Positions 9,769 through 23,300 of a stretch of DNA of 64,000 bases are shown in pieces. The notes below the pieces were generated by a model. The model saw only the letters and a program-made list of their open reading frames with translations, did no database searches and had not been told where the DNA came from. Location of the stretch: assembly GCA_037974335.1 (NCBI GenBank), contig CM075743.1, positions 50,471,346 through 50,535,345 of the forward strand, in the 5' to 3' direction. Each line of letters starts with the position of its first letter. Position 1 is the first letter of the stretch. The translations under genes were made by a program, and so were the position numbers. This DNA is from Prionace glauca (taxonomy: Eukaryota; Chordata; Chondrichthyes; Carcharhiniformes; Carcharhinidae).

Positions 9769-11264
9769 TTTTGAGTGACTACTTCAAATAGTATGCACTT
9801 TAGTGAGTCTAATTATTGTGAATTATACTTCATAAATGTTGAAAAATTTGGATAAGCTTCTGTTTTTAAACTTCACAATTGTTAGATATTTAAAGGCAAT
9901 TTAAAATGGATTTTCACTTTTTTTTGCATTTCTAGCTTTACACCTGCCCCAGTTAAGAGATTCTCCAATTCACCTTCCTTCTAGATTTTCTTTAAAATCT
10001 CCTAGCTTTTAATGCCACTCTTCAATGCCCCCACCACCCTCTCCTCATTCCCACTTCAAATTATTGGCATTCCTTTCCCCTATAAACTATTTATTTTCAT
10101 TTTTATTCTTTCACAAGGTAGGGGTGACAGTGGCTAAGCCACCAATATTACCCATTCCAGTTTGCCCTAGAGAAGATATTGATGAGTTGTCGATTCTTTC
10201 CACCCCTTTCCCATTCAAAATGGTGTTTACACTTTCAATCACTACATAATTCTGGCACTCTTGTAGTTTTCTTCTCCCTCATCCTAGATGTCAAACCTAG
10301 CTGCTTCAACTTTTTTATGGCTTTTCATTGCCTCTTTTCTCCACTGTATTACTGCCCACTTCCCCTGTCTTTCTTTCTTGACCATGTATTCTACTTGCTC
10401 TCCTCACCCCTTGCTTGATACATGCAGCTGTTAGTGGGAACGACTCCTTCATTACGCCTTAGTGTTTTGACTTAGTGGCAACATTTGAACTTTTAGTCAA
10501 AAGAATTCAAGCCTCACTCAAGGAACCACAGCAAAAGCTTTGGAACCTGCTGAACTAGTGAATTCTCAATCCACCTCTATCTGTGCAAGATAGGTAAACA
10601 TTGGCCTGAGGTGCATGTAAATGATTGTCATTCTGATCAAAATGCTGATGAGTTGTTTTACCTTTATCAGCGTCTATTCCTCAACTAATATGAATTGGTT
10701 GTTCTTGCCTAAGATCTGAAATATGCCTTTTGCCGCGGGGGGTGGGTGTTATAGTATGTCGGTGCCAATGCCATATTTACAGAGATTAAGGGCAGCTTTT
10801 GCGTTTGTGATTCTTTATTTTGAAGCTTCCAATGTAAACCTGTTTGTGTGAAGTCTGAGCAAATGTTCACTTTCTCTCTCAAGGGGGCAAATTGGAGATT
10901 TTTATCAGGTAAGTGTAAAGGAAGCTACATTGATATAACATCTATGTTGCATATCCCAAGGCAGTTCACAGCAGCATAAACTCGACAAATCACTTGAGGT
11001 ATTGGAAGAAGTGGCCAATAATTTGATCTGATAGGAATTTGAGTAGCCTAAAGGAGGAGGTTTAGGAAAGAAGATTCAGAGCTTGGGTCTTATACAGCTA
11101 AAGGCAGTGTCATAATAGTGGAGAGAAGAACCGGAGTAGAACATTTCACCTCTTGTACTAGGTTGTGAAAAAACAATATTACAGAAAGCCAGTGGCAGAA
11201 GGTGGTAATAGGTGGAGGAAAATGTTGTAGTTAAAAGTACATTCATTTTGCTCTATTTTAACAG
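9769..11264. other. Upstream of OARD1 coding exon: no gene seen
   Basis: AT-rich; 9950-10440 is pyrimidine-rich on the plus strand with no recognisable frame. No promoter motif stands out. Confidence 0.5.
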
Positions 11265-11331
11265 GTGGAAGCAGGAAGGAACTGAAACGAACAAAATGGC
11301 ATGTTCTGTATTCCGATCACTAGAGGGAAAT
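11265..11331 (+). other. OARD1: OARD1 first coding exon with short 5' leader
   Basis: A pyrimidine-rich acceptor ending at 11264 (ctctattttaacag) precedes 31 nt of leader, then ATG at 11296 and 12 codons, closed by a strong donor GTAAGT at 11332. The acceptor implies at least one non-coding exon further upstream, plausibly in the CpG island at 6.8-8.8 kb. The next exon joins in phase 0. Confidence 0.75.
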
Positions 11332-14300
11332 GTAAGTATGTGATTATCACTGAGCAAGGCCATACTGCACTTATTTGTGTGTTATGACACCAGTAGAGAG
11401 CGACAGGAATCAAGTTCCTTTTTGAACACTGATGATCTACATAAGGTAATTGCAAGACCAGATTTGGGACTTTCATGGTAACAAACAAATTATAAGAAAC
11501 ATTGTCTAAGAAAATATTGTTTAATTAATGTGGGCAGCACAGTACCATGTCTATGACATAACATAGAACAGTACAGGTCCTTCAGCCCTTGATGTCATGC
11601 CGAACTTTGGCTTGGGTCACTGTGGAGTCTGCATGTTCTCCTTGTCTGCTCAGGTTTCCTTCCACAATCCGAAAGGTGTGCTGGTTAGGTGCATTGGCCA
11701 TGTTAAATTCTTCCTCAGTGTACCCAAACAGGTGCTGGAGTGTGGCGACTAGAGGATTTTCACAGTAACTTGATTGCAGTGTTAATGTAAGCCTTACTTG
11801 TGACTAATAAATAAACGTTAACTTGTACTCTTAAATAGCTGTCTGTCTACTGCAACCAAAAACAACTCCCTATATGATTATACTTTACTCTGTTCCTTAA
11901 GTAGACATTTTATACTCTGGTTGGTGTGGAAAGGTGGATATAGTAGTGTAAAAAGGAAATGTTACAAATTTAGTAATAAATAACAATATTTCTTTAGCCA
12001 TTCCAGAGCTTTGCGATCCGTTATGTGACCGGTGATTTGTTCAAATGTCCAGCACAGAATGCATTGGCTCACTGCATCAGTGAAGACTGTCGTATGGGGG
12101 CAGGGATAGCGCTCTCATTCAGGAAGAAGTTTCAATCCATCCGTGAACTGCAGAATCAGAGTAAGATATTAGTTATTGGAGAAATAAAAATGAATTAACT
12201 TTTATCATTGAAATTCATATGTTTGTCAAAGGTTTAACTCCACCCCAAATTCTTAAGATCATTCAGCTTTTTTCAGAAGTGAATGTGTGGCTCATTCTCC
12301 AATATTTACACGTGTATATAATTGTTCCAAAAATTTAGCAGAAGCCTAAAATAGTCATGCTATTCTCAACAGAAATAAGATGTTAAAATGATGTCTATAA
12401 TTACTTTAAATGGTTTGCTTGCAATTCTATTGAGAGTAACTCACCTCCTGACTCCCTAACGTCTGTCCACCAGCTACAAGGCACAAGTCAAGACTAATGA
12501 AATACTCTGCACATGCTTGCATGAGCACAACCCTTGAGCACATCCAGGACAAAGCAGTCTGATTGGCACTCCTTCCACCAACTTGCACTGCTGAAGCACA
12601 GTGGGAGCAGTGTATGCCATCTACAGCAGCAACTCACCAAGATTCCTTCAATAGCACCTCAAAGCCATAACCTTGACCCTCAAAGGACATGGCTAGCAAG
12701 TGCACAGAGGGGAACTTGCACTACCTGCAAGTTCCCCTCCAAGCTATGACTTGGAGCTACACCACCTTTCGTAACAGCCTTGTGAGTGTATGTACACTAC
12801 ATGGATTGCCCCAGTTCAAGAAGTTGCCTTGCCACCGTCATCTCAAAGGCATTTAGAATTGGACAGTAAATGCTGGCCTAGCTGGTGATGTCCACTTCCC
12901 TGAATGAATTAAGACAAATATTGTGATCTAGTAAGAAATTTGTATCACTGAGGCATGACCTCTACCCCTTTGTTTTTCAACCTTCTACATATAAAGTGAT
13001 TAATTGCATGGACTTCTTTCATTTTCTGTACCAATTTCTTCACCCACAGGGTGATAAATGTGTGGAATTCACTACTATGGAATAGTAGTGAATTTAGGGA
13101 ACCAGGAGATGAGTTACTCTTAACAGAATTGCCAGCAAACCATTTAAAGTTGATACAGATCTTGGGGCTAAGAGGTGGGGGGTGGGGGAAATCAGGATAT
13201 TGAATTTGATCAGCCAAGATCAAAATGAATTATTGATATTTTAATCTAGCTACCTGACCCCCATGTCTCTAAACCTACACTGCCGAGAAATTTCTCCTCA
13301 CTTCGGTTCTAAAAGTTTTACCCTTTATCCTCAAACCATGATCTCTAGTTCCCTCCACTGGGAACATTCTTCCTGAGTCTATCCTGTCTAACCCTGTTAA
13401 AATTTTATACATTTGAGATCCTCCTCACTTTTCTAAACTCCAGTAAATATAATCCTAGCTGATTTACTCTTCTCATACGACAGACCTGCTATCCCAGGAA
13501 TAAGCCTGGTAAACCTTCGCTGTATTTCCTCTATAGCAAGGACATCCTTCCTCAGATAAGGATAGCAAAACTTCATGCAATACTTCAGATATGGCCTCAT
13601 CAATGCCCTATACAATTACAGCAAAACATCCCTATCCTTGTTTGAATAGAGGGGAGTACGATAGGATGAGAGAAGAATTGGTGAATATGGACTGGGGAAA
13701 TGCGTTGGAGGGAGGGTCTGCTGAGGAGCAGTGGAGGATCTTTAAGGAGATCTTTCTTGGTGCTCAGCAGAAATTTATTCCGATGGTCAAAAAGGACTGT
13801 AGGAGGAGAGGTAATAAGCCGTGGATAACGAAGGAGGTGAAGGAAAGTGTTAAATTAAAAGCGGAGGCATTTAGAGTAGCGAAGAGGAGTGGGCGAGAAG
13901 AGGATTGGGAGAGGTTTAAATGTCAACAAAGATTGACAAAGAAGTTGATAAAGGAGGGTTGGAGAAACTATGAAGCTGGGCTAGCGCTTAATATAAAAAA
14001 GGATAGCAAGAGTTTTTATAAATATATAAAAAGGAAGAGGCTGGCTAGGGTGAACGTTGGTCCTTTAGAGGATGAGAAAGGGGACCTAGTGGTAGGGGAT
14101 GGGAATATGGCTCAGGTATTGAATAACTTTTTTGTTTCCGTCTTCACGGAGGAGGACGTGAATAATTTGCCGGGTGTTAGCGATGGAAAGGTGGTAGGAC
14201 TGGAGGGTCTTAATGACATTACTGTTACTAGAGAGGCGGTGCTCGACAGACTGGAGGGGCTGATTGTGGACAAGTCCCCAGGACCGGATGGAAAGCATCC

Positions 14301-17300
14301 GAGGGTTCTGAAAGAAATGGCGGAGGTTATAATGGATGCATTGGTGGTTATTTTCCAGACGTCGCTGGATTCCGGGGAAGTGCCGGAAGATTGGAAAACG
14401 GCTAATGTTACGCCGTTGTTTAAGAAGGGTGCCAGGCAAAAGGCAGGGAATTATAGGCCGGTTAGTTTAACGTCTGTGGTAGGTAAAATGTTAGAATCCA
14501 TCATTAAAGAGGAAATTGCAAGGCATCTTGAAGGGAATTGCTTGATAGAGCAGACGCAGCACGGTTTCATTAAAGGGAAGTCGTGTCTGACAAATTTACT
14601 GGAGTTCTATGAGGATGTGTCTAGGGCGGTGGATAGAGGAGAGCCGGTGGATGTGGTCTTTCTGGATTTTCAGAAGGCGTTTGACAAAGTACCTCATAAG
14701 AGGTTATTGCAGAAGGTCAGGGGACTTGGAGTTGGGAGTAGGGTGTTAGCGTGGATAGAGGATTGGTTGTCAAATAGGAGACAGAGAGTGGGGGTCAACG
14801 GGTGCTATTCGGATTGGCGGATGGTGACTAGTGGAGTGCCCCAGGGGTCGGTGCTGGGGCCTCAGCTTTTTACCATTTATATAGATGATCTGGAGGAGGG
14901 AACCGAGTGTAGGGTGTCGAAATTTGCGGATGACACTAAGAATGGGGGAATAGCAAATTGTGCGGAGGGTGTGGAGAGTCTGCAGAAGGATCTAGATAGG
15001 CTGGGCGAATGGGCCAGGAAATGGCAAATGGAATTTAATGTTGGCAAGTGTGAGGTGGTCCACTTTGGAAGGAAGAATGGTAGGAAGGACTATTACTTAC
15101 GTGGCGAAAAACTGCAGCAGGCGACGGTGCAGAGGGACCTCGGAGTCCTTGTGCATGAGTTGCAAAAACCCAGCTTGCAGGTGGTCAGGAAGGCGAATGG
15201 GATGCTGGCCTTCATAGTGAAGGGGATTGAATATAAAAGTAGGGAGGTCTTGCTGCAGCTGTATAGGGCATTGGTGAGGCCGCAGCTGGAATACTGTGTG
15301 CAGTTTTGGGCGCCGCACCTGCGCAAAGATATTTTGGCCTTGGAGGGAGTGCAGAGGAGGTTTACTAGGCTGATACCGGAGTTGAGGGGTTGAGCTATGA
15401 GGAGAGGCTGAATGAACTAGGCTTGTACTCGTTGGAGTTTAGAAGAATGAGGGGAGATCTCATTGAGACGTATAAGATGATGAATGGGATGGATAGGATA
15501 GGTGGAGAGACTCTTCCCGCTCAAAAAAAGACAGTAGGACTAGGGGGCACAGCCTCAAGATAAAGGGCGTTTTAGAACGGAGTTGAGGAGGAACTTCTTC
15601 AGTCAAAGGGTGGTGAATCTCTGGAATTCTCTACCCGTTGAAGTAGTGAAGGCTGCCTCGCTAAATATTTTCAAGAAGCGGGTTGATGGGTTTTTGATAA
15701 GAGAGGGGATTAAGGGTTATGGGGAGAGGGCCGGAATGTGGAACTGAGGCACGACAGATCAGCCATGATCTTATTGAATGGCGGGGCAGGCTCGAAGGGC
15801 CAGATAGCCTACTCCTGCTCCTATTTCTTATGTTCTTATGTACTCGAGTTCTTTCACTATGAAGGCCAACATAATATTTGCCTTCTTTACTGCCTGCTTT
15901 AGATAGCTGCATGCTTTCAGTGACTGATGGAAGGTCAAGGTCCTGCTGAGTATCCACCTCTCTCCATTCAAGTAATAATCTTCCTATTGTTACCAGAGTG
16001 GATAATCTTACATTTATCCAAATTATACTGCAGCTGCCATGCAAATGTCCACACACTCAGCCTGTCCAAATCACACTGAAGCATCTCTGCATCATCCCCA
16101 CAGCTCACCCTTCTGTTTAATTTTGTATCATCTGCACATTTGGAGATAATATATTCAGTTCCCTCTTCCAAATCATTGATATATAATGTGAACAGTTGGG
16201 GTCATAACACAGAAGCCCACTAATCACTGTCAATCTGAAAAGACCCATTTATGCCAACTGTTTGCTTCCTATCTGCTAACCAGCTTTCTGTCCACCTCAA
16301 GACATTACTTGCAATCCCATGTGATTTAACTTTACATATGTAATGAGAAACCTGGTCAAAACATAAGAACATAAGAAATAGGAGCAGGAGTAGGCCAACT
16401 AGCCCTTCAAGCCTGCCCCACCATTCAACAAGATCATGGCTGATCTGTCGTGCCTCCGTTCCACATTCCCGCCCTCTTCCCATAAACCTTAATCCCCTCT
16501 CTCATCAAAAACCCATCAACCCGCGTCTTAAAAATATTTAGCGAGGTAGCCTCCACCACTTCAACGGGCAGAGAATTCCAGAGATTCACCACCCTTTGAG
16601 TGAAGAAGTTCCTCCTCAACTCCATTCTAAACTGCCCCCCCCCCTTTATTTTGAGGCTGTGCCCCCTAGTCCTGCTATCCTTTCTGAGCGGGAAGAGTCT
16701 CTCCACCTCTATCTTATCCATCTAATTCATCATCTTATACGTCTCAATGAGATCTCCCCTCATTCTTCTAAACTCTAACGAGTACAGGCCTAATTTATTC
16801 AGCCTCTCCTCATAGCTCAACTCTGGCATCAGCCTAGTAAACCTCCTCTGCACTCCCTCCAAGGCCAAAGTATCCTTGCGTAAGTACAGCACCCAAAACT
16901 GCACACAGTACTCCAGCTGCGGGCTCACCAATGCCCTATACAGCTGCAGCAAGACCTCCCTACTTTTATATTCAATCCCCCTCGCGATGAAGGCCAGCAT
17001 CCCATTCGCCTTCCTGACCACCTGCTGCACCTGCAAGCTGGGTTTTTGCGACTCATGCACAAGGACCCCGAGGTCCCTCTGCACTGTCGCCTGCTGCAGT
17101 TTTTCACCCCGTAAGTAATAGTCCTTCCTACCATTATTCCTACCAAAGTGGACCACCTCGCACTTGCCAACATTAAATTCCATTTGCCATTTCCTGGCCC
17201 ATTCGCCCAGCCTATCTAGATCCTTCTGTAGACTCTCCCCACCCTCCGCACAATTTGCCGTTCCACCAATTTTGGTGTAAGCCTTCTTGAAGTCTAAATA

Positions 17301-20300
17301 AACTACATCCACTGGTTCTCGGTCAACTCTATAGTTATATCCTTAAAGAATTCCAATAGATTCATCAAGAATGATTTCCGTTCAGTAAATCCATACTGAC
17401 TTTGATTATACCACTGCCTTCCAAATGCTGAAAGCCTCATACTGACGTTAGATTCACTGGACTATAGTTCCCTAATTTCTCTCTAACTCCCTTTTTGAAT
17501 AGTGGGCTGATATTAGCTACTCTCCAACTGTAGCAACCAGTCCAGAGTCCAAATAATTTTGGAAGTTATCCGCCATTGGATCTGCTATTTCCAGGGCCAC
17601 TACCTTAAATACTCTGGGATGAAGATTATCAGGACCTGGAGATGCATCCACCTTCAATCCCATCAATTTCCCCAAAACCATTTCTCCACTAATGATTTCC
17701 TTCAGCCCCTCTCTAAAATTTGTTTCTCTCAGAACTTCTGGTGCATTATTCATTGTCTTCCTTTGTGAAGACTGAAGTAAAGTACAAATTTAATTCCGCG
17801 GCCATTTTTTATCCACTATTATGAATTCTCTAATTTCTGATTGTGAAGATAGTTATCGAGTTTTATTGTTTCTGTAATTGAATCAGATAGACATTGATCT
17901 GATTTTTTTTCTTCCTCTGGATCCATTATCACTTAGTTATTAATGTAACCTGAAATGTCTCATCCATCCTCTCTTCACTTAACAGTAACGTCCATGCAAG
18001 GCATTTATTCTCTGCTTAAAAAGACCAATTTTTAAGGAGTGATTTTTCTTCACAGGAAAGAAGACTGGGGATGTGGCAGTGCTGAAGATAAAGGAAAGAT
18101 ACATTTACTACTTGGTAATGAAGGGAATTTGGGCACTGGAGTTACTTATTTGAAGAACTTAAAATTCACAGGATGTAGAATAATTGTATTAACCCTTTAT
18201 CGCCTCATTGTCCAAAGACTCCTTCCGTTACTTGCACTTCTTTTGATTTAGTGGATTATATTTGCTGTTCATCATGCATTCTCCTTGACGGAGGGTGGAA
18301 ACCAAGCACACACAAGGTGATTGCTTTGTGGAACACCTCCACTTGGTCCTCAGCATGACTCAGACTTTCCAGTAGCTTGCCATTTCTGTTCACCGTCATG
18401 CTGTCACATACCCTTTTTCTGTCCTTGGCCTGCTAAATGTTCCAGTGAAAGCTAACACCAACTAGAGGAACAGCATTTCATCTTCTGATTAAATGTTTTA
18501 CATCTGAACTCAACATTGAGTTCAACAATTTCAGAGCAGGAGTTCTGTCCTCTACTTTGATTTCTCCCACTCCCACCACCCCCGTCCCCACCAGTTCCAG
18601 TCTACATCTTGTTCTTGTGGTTTTGCTTTCAAATGATCTTTATTCTGCATTTAACATCTACTCAGAATCAGTGCTTGTTTATTGCTACCATTACCACTCG
18701 CTTTGCCTTGTCCCATGACATCCCTGATATTTAATTTCCCTTGCCCTCTAACCTATCCCTGATCTTTTCTTTTTATCCCTCCTGATTTTTCAATGGCATA
18801 AAACCCATCACATTTCCACCTCAATTCAGTTCAGAAAATAAAATTATATTGGACTTGAAATGTTGGGTGGAATTTTCCACTCTGGGGCCTAAGCCCAGTG
18901 GTGAGGGAAGTGAGATCCCACTGGTGGGAGGATGGGTGAACCTGTGTGCTTTTCAACTCAGTAATCTGAGGGAGCAAGGCAAATCTTGTGGCAAATGTGG
19001 GCAGGAAGTCAGCCATCCCAGTGTCTCATGGGGTCAAAAATCCTGGTGCCATACTTAAAAGGGCGCAGGGACAGACATTCACTCATTGCAGGCTAAGCAT
19101 TTTGCCAGAATCTGAGCTTCCGCAGTTTATCTTGGAGAGACTGGCAGATGTGAGCAACCACGTCCTGGGACATACAAAGATGGCTTTGGCATTGACTGCC
19201 TTCCACCAGTTGTGCTCCAGGAAGCATTCTGCCTCCCTCTATCCCTTCCCCAATTGGAGCTGGCAAATAGCACAAAATGAATGGCAGCTTCATACCTTGC
19301 TATGATCTTTAGTTATGAGCCTCATGAGTTGGGAACAAACCTGTTTCAATGTGGGCTTAATCATAGGTGATCATAAGTGAACATCTTTGAGATCCTGTTG
19401 CCTCATAATTTGACCCTAAACTACACTCGCCAAAAGGATCCTCTTCCCACCTCAAGGAATCTCACTAGCAGCGTAATCAAAGTCAGTTTTAAAAAATGGC
19501 GTGTCACTTTTTTCAAACTCACTTCTCCAATCTTGCCTTTCACCCATCCCCTTCTTACTCCACCCTTAACCCACCCAATATCAGCATTCCTTTCCCTTCT
19601 GTTGCTCTTGAACTTCCCTCCCCCGTTACCTTGGACCCAATAACCATCCATCTCCATGTGCGTTCCCTCCCACCAGAGTCACCACCGGTTACCATCCGCA
19701 TGTCCACTCTGATCCTATCCTCTCCTGTAATCTGAGCTACCTGTCCCCCATACAATGAAACATTGGCCTACCAGACTCTCTGGTTTGCCATTGCTCTCCT
19801 CCCCTCCCTTCCAAGGAACTTACTCCACACTTCTTCTGGAAGTCTAACTCCGCTCCACCTTGCCTGTGGCAGCACTCGATAGGAGTGGAGTGAAGTGATG
19901 CCAAGGTGCCCAAGAAATAGAAAGTTGAGACTGGGGTCCAATTGAAAGTTTATTCGGCATGGCATTAAGGAGATGGAACAAGGGTAGGTAGAGCTGTGAT
20001 TTAGATTGGCTGATCAAATGCAAAGATGAAAAGCCGTTCTTTATATGGTCCCTGAAAGGGTACAGGGTTTTGGTTAAGTCAGTGTAGACTTGGAGGACCA
20101 GAGGGCCTGTTCCTGTGCTGTAATTTTTTGTTCTTTCTATGGAATAAGCTTGAGGAGCTGAATGGCCTTTTTTCTAGTTTATAAAATGCAGTGTAATGCA
20201 AATTTGTAGAAATTTTTAAAATTGGCCATTTCAAAAAAATGAATGTATTTCCCCTGCCTCCCCTTAGTTTGTCAATCTGACAAGTTTTGCATTAGTAATT

Positions 20301-23300
20301 TTTTGAGTTGACTTTATCCAGCTCATGTCCTTTGTTTAAGAAAAATAAATTCCGCAGCTGAACAAAGCCAGCTACTGATGGACAGCTGTGAATTTATTTT
20401 TGTGTGGTGGATGGATAATAATCCTATCTTGTTAAGGACTTTGCTCACTTTTGTACAAATGTTGTATTTAGCAGTTGGGGAGAAGCGTAGAACAGAATTC
20501 TCCAACCGTGCTAGTCTAAAGCCCAGAAATTCCCGCCCAACTGTCAATGGGGTTTCACATTGTTCGCAACCTGCCTGTTAATGTTCCAGTGGCGGGCAGG
20601 ATTGGAGAATTCCAGCCATGGTGTTTGGGTCTGAACAGTCAATGTTGTACTCAAAATATGTTCAAAGGAATGGCTCACTTTAAGCATAAACTCTGTTTCA
20701 CACAACATCAGGCAAATTTTCTAGCATTTGGCATTTAGCATAATATGCTATGGCCAAGATTTTGTTACAATCATAATTGGGTCAAAATCCTGAAATTTCC
20801 TCCCTGACAGCACTGTGGGTGTACCTACACCTCAGCGACTGCAGCATTTCAAGAAGGCGGCCCACTAGGGATGAGCAATAAATGCTGACCTAGCTGGTAA
20901 TACCTGCATTTCTGTAAATGAATCTTTAAAAAAAGAGTAAAAGAAAAATGTCTTGCATTTGTGGTACCTTTCAGGACAATTGAATACTTTTTGAAATGCA
21001 GTTACTGTTGTGGGGAAAACAGTAGCCTATTTGCACACAACAAGATCCCCAAACTGTAGCAAGTGGCTTAATTTGAAATAAAAACAAGAAATGCTGGAGA
21101 AAGTTAATAGTTCAGGTCGTTGGCCTGAAATGTTAACTGTTTCTCTGTACAGATGCTTCCTGTCCGGTGAGTAAATCCAGCATTTTCTGTCTTTACTTTC
21201 TATATCTGTTATTGATGGTTGAGGGATAAACTTTGACCAAGACAATGGTATAAAATCCTAAAGTCATGTCATGATCCTAAAATAATGCATTGCCACACTA
21301 TTTGTATGGCAGAGTGCCGAGGAGGAATAGTTTCCATTGCTGCAGGGCGCTTTACTGCATTTTGCTGTACTTCTGCTGAGAGGTTACAATACCATTGCTC
21401 CACACAGCAGTTTAATGCTAAACAATGTGAAATTGCCAAACATTAATATGTAGAATAAAAATATGAAGGTAGGTTGTGCTTTACTGTGATGCACATTCAT
21501 CTCTTTTAATCTTACTTTGATTCTGATTTAGCGATTTCAAGATTATAAAAAGCCACTTGTAAAGTGTGTTCTTCAGTGTTTAAATAGATGTTAATCTTGT
21601 GCAGTACCCGATCACTGTCAAACTATTCAGAAAGCCTTGCCTTTTCAACTCTCAGCACCAGGGACCCTGGTTCGATTCCCAACTTCAGTCACTGTGGAGT
21701 CTGCACGTTCTCTCAATGTTTCCTCCAAGTGCTCCCAGTTTCCTCCCTCAGTCTGCAGATGTGTGGGTCAGGTGGATTGGCAATGCCAAATTGCCCCTTA
21801 TTGTCAGGGAGACTAGCTAGGGTAAATACATAGGGTTATGGGGATAGGGCCTGAGTGGGATTCTGGTCAGTGCAGACTCAATGGGCTCAGTGACCCCCTT
21901 CTGCACCCATATGGTTCTAAATATTTAATACCCATTCATCATTGCATTGCTTATGCCATGTGAGAGTTACAAGGACATTTAAACTGAATATTGCTTGGTT
22001 GATATTAAGTGGTTTTATATTTGCAGATTACAAAGCAGAAATATTATCAAAAGCCAACTTATGACAGTCTGCAGAGCAGCCTGGAGGCCATGAAGAGACA
22101 CTGCCTGAATAATGAAGTCACGCACATCTCAATACCCAGGTACAAATAGCAAATTTAAATTTGTTTTGTCCATTTTTCCATTTATCAAATAATATAATTT
22201 CTTCTGGTTTGCCCCATTAGAAAAAAACACAAGCTGGGTCTTAAAATATACACCCACAGTGCAACAACTTTATATATTAATTGAACTTTGTAGGGGGCAA
22301 AGACATTGACCAATAATGTTCATTCACGTTGATCAAAACCGGGTTCTATAGACTGTTGCTTCAATCCACTGAAGCCTAAAGTTCTGAAGATTGATCTGAT
22401 CACATATATTCTATATCACCACTAACCAAGGTGAGAGAAATTGTGCAGATTGGAAGGAGAGACTTTAAACAGTGAGAGGGATCAGGTGCCAGGAGAATTA
22501 GAAGCAATAGAGCAGGGATTTGGCTAAAGATAAGCAGAGAAAGGAACAGAATTTGAACAGTAATAGGGAATCAGTGAATACAGTTCATGTAAAGAATAGT
22601 TTAAAAAAAGACTTTCTGGACTAGGCATTAAGATAGGTAAACAAGTGATACAAACGTAGATTAAATTGCTTAGATCCAATTGCTATTTCAGAAACATGGG
22701 ATAGAATTGTCCCATGCTGTCACTGGTGAGAACAATGGCAAGTTGGGGAGGAAGAATTCAACAGGAGGCCTACAAAATCAATTTTGCATTGGTGTTTAAT
22801 GACAGCTGAATCTGCCGGTAGGGATTGGGCCTTGTGCTGGGGGTGAATCGATTTGAATTCCACAAACACAATGCAGCTGAAGTCCTGTGCCCAATTCTCT
22901 GCAACACGAGCAAGGCAAGAACACACATCAATTCAAAACAAGCCTTGGTAGAGTATACACTGCTACCTGCGGACCAGAGGCTCCAGGTTTGAATCCAACA
23001 CCAGAACTTGCTGCACATGGAAGGAAGGTTCATAACACAGTTTAACAGGCTGATCAGCTCCAAAATCCTTCCACTACTTATCCCACTGGGTGTAAAGATA
23101 CACTAAACAAAAAGGTGGCATGCAAAAGTTGGGACTTGCCTGACTAAGGCATGGGACTGCCTCCAGTGTTTGTGATGGAGATCACCAAAGCCCTCAGACC
23201 CTGGAACAACACAATACAGGGACGATGGGCATATATCAAATGCTTCTTCCAGCTTCAGTCATTAAGGAGATCCATCTTTTTCAACGACCTTTTTAAATAG

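Larger units (their letters stand above)
13245..17850 (-). mobile_element. Old CR1 LINE in three pieces, host of the two younger CR1s
   Basis: Pieces 13245-13640, 15841-16358 and 17284-17850 are consecutive parts of one minus-strand CR1. Piece one reads [16 protein letters not shown] and [13 protein letters not shown]. Piece two covers the [12 protein letters not shown] and LDRLSVWTF region. Piece three carries [12 protein letters not shown] and, near 17640, [15 protein letters not shown]. Many stops. The diverged sequence shows it predates the two insertions at 13641 and 16359. Confidence 0.85.

Noticed and set aside
13591-15393. A 600-residue reverse-transcriptase gene as a host gene
   Set aside because: It is a CR1 LINE; its apparent ATG lies in flanking older CR1 sequence.
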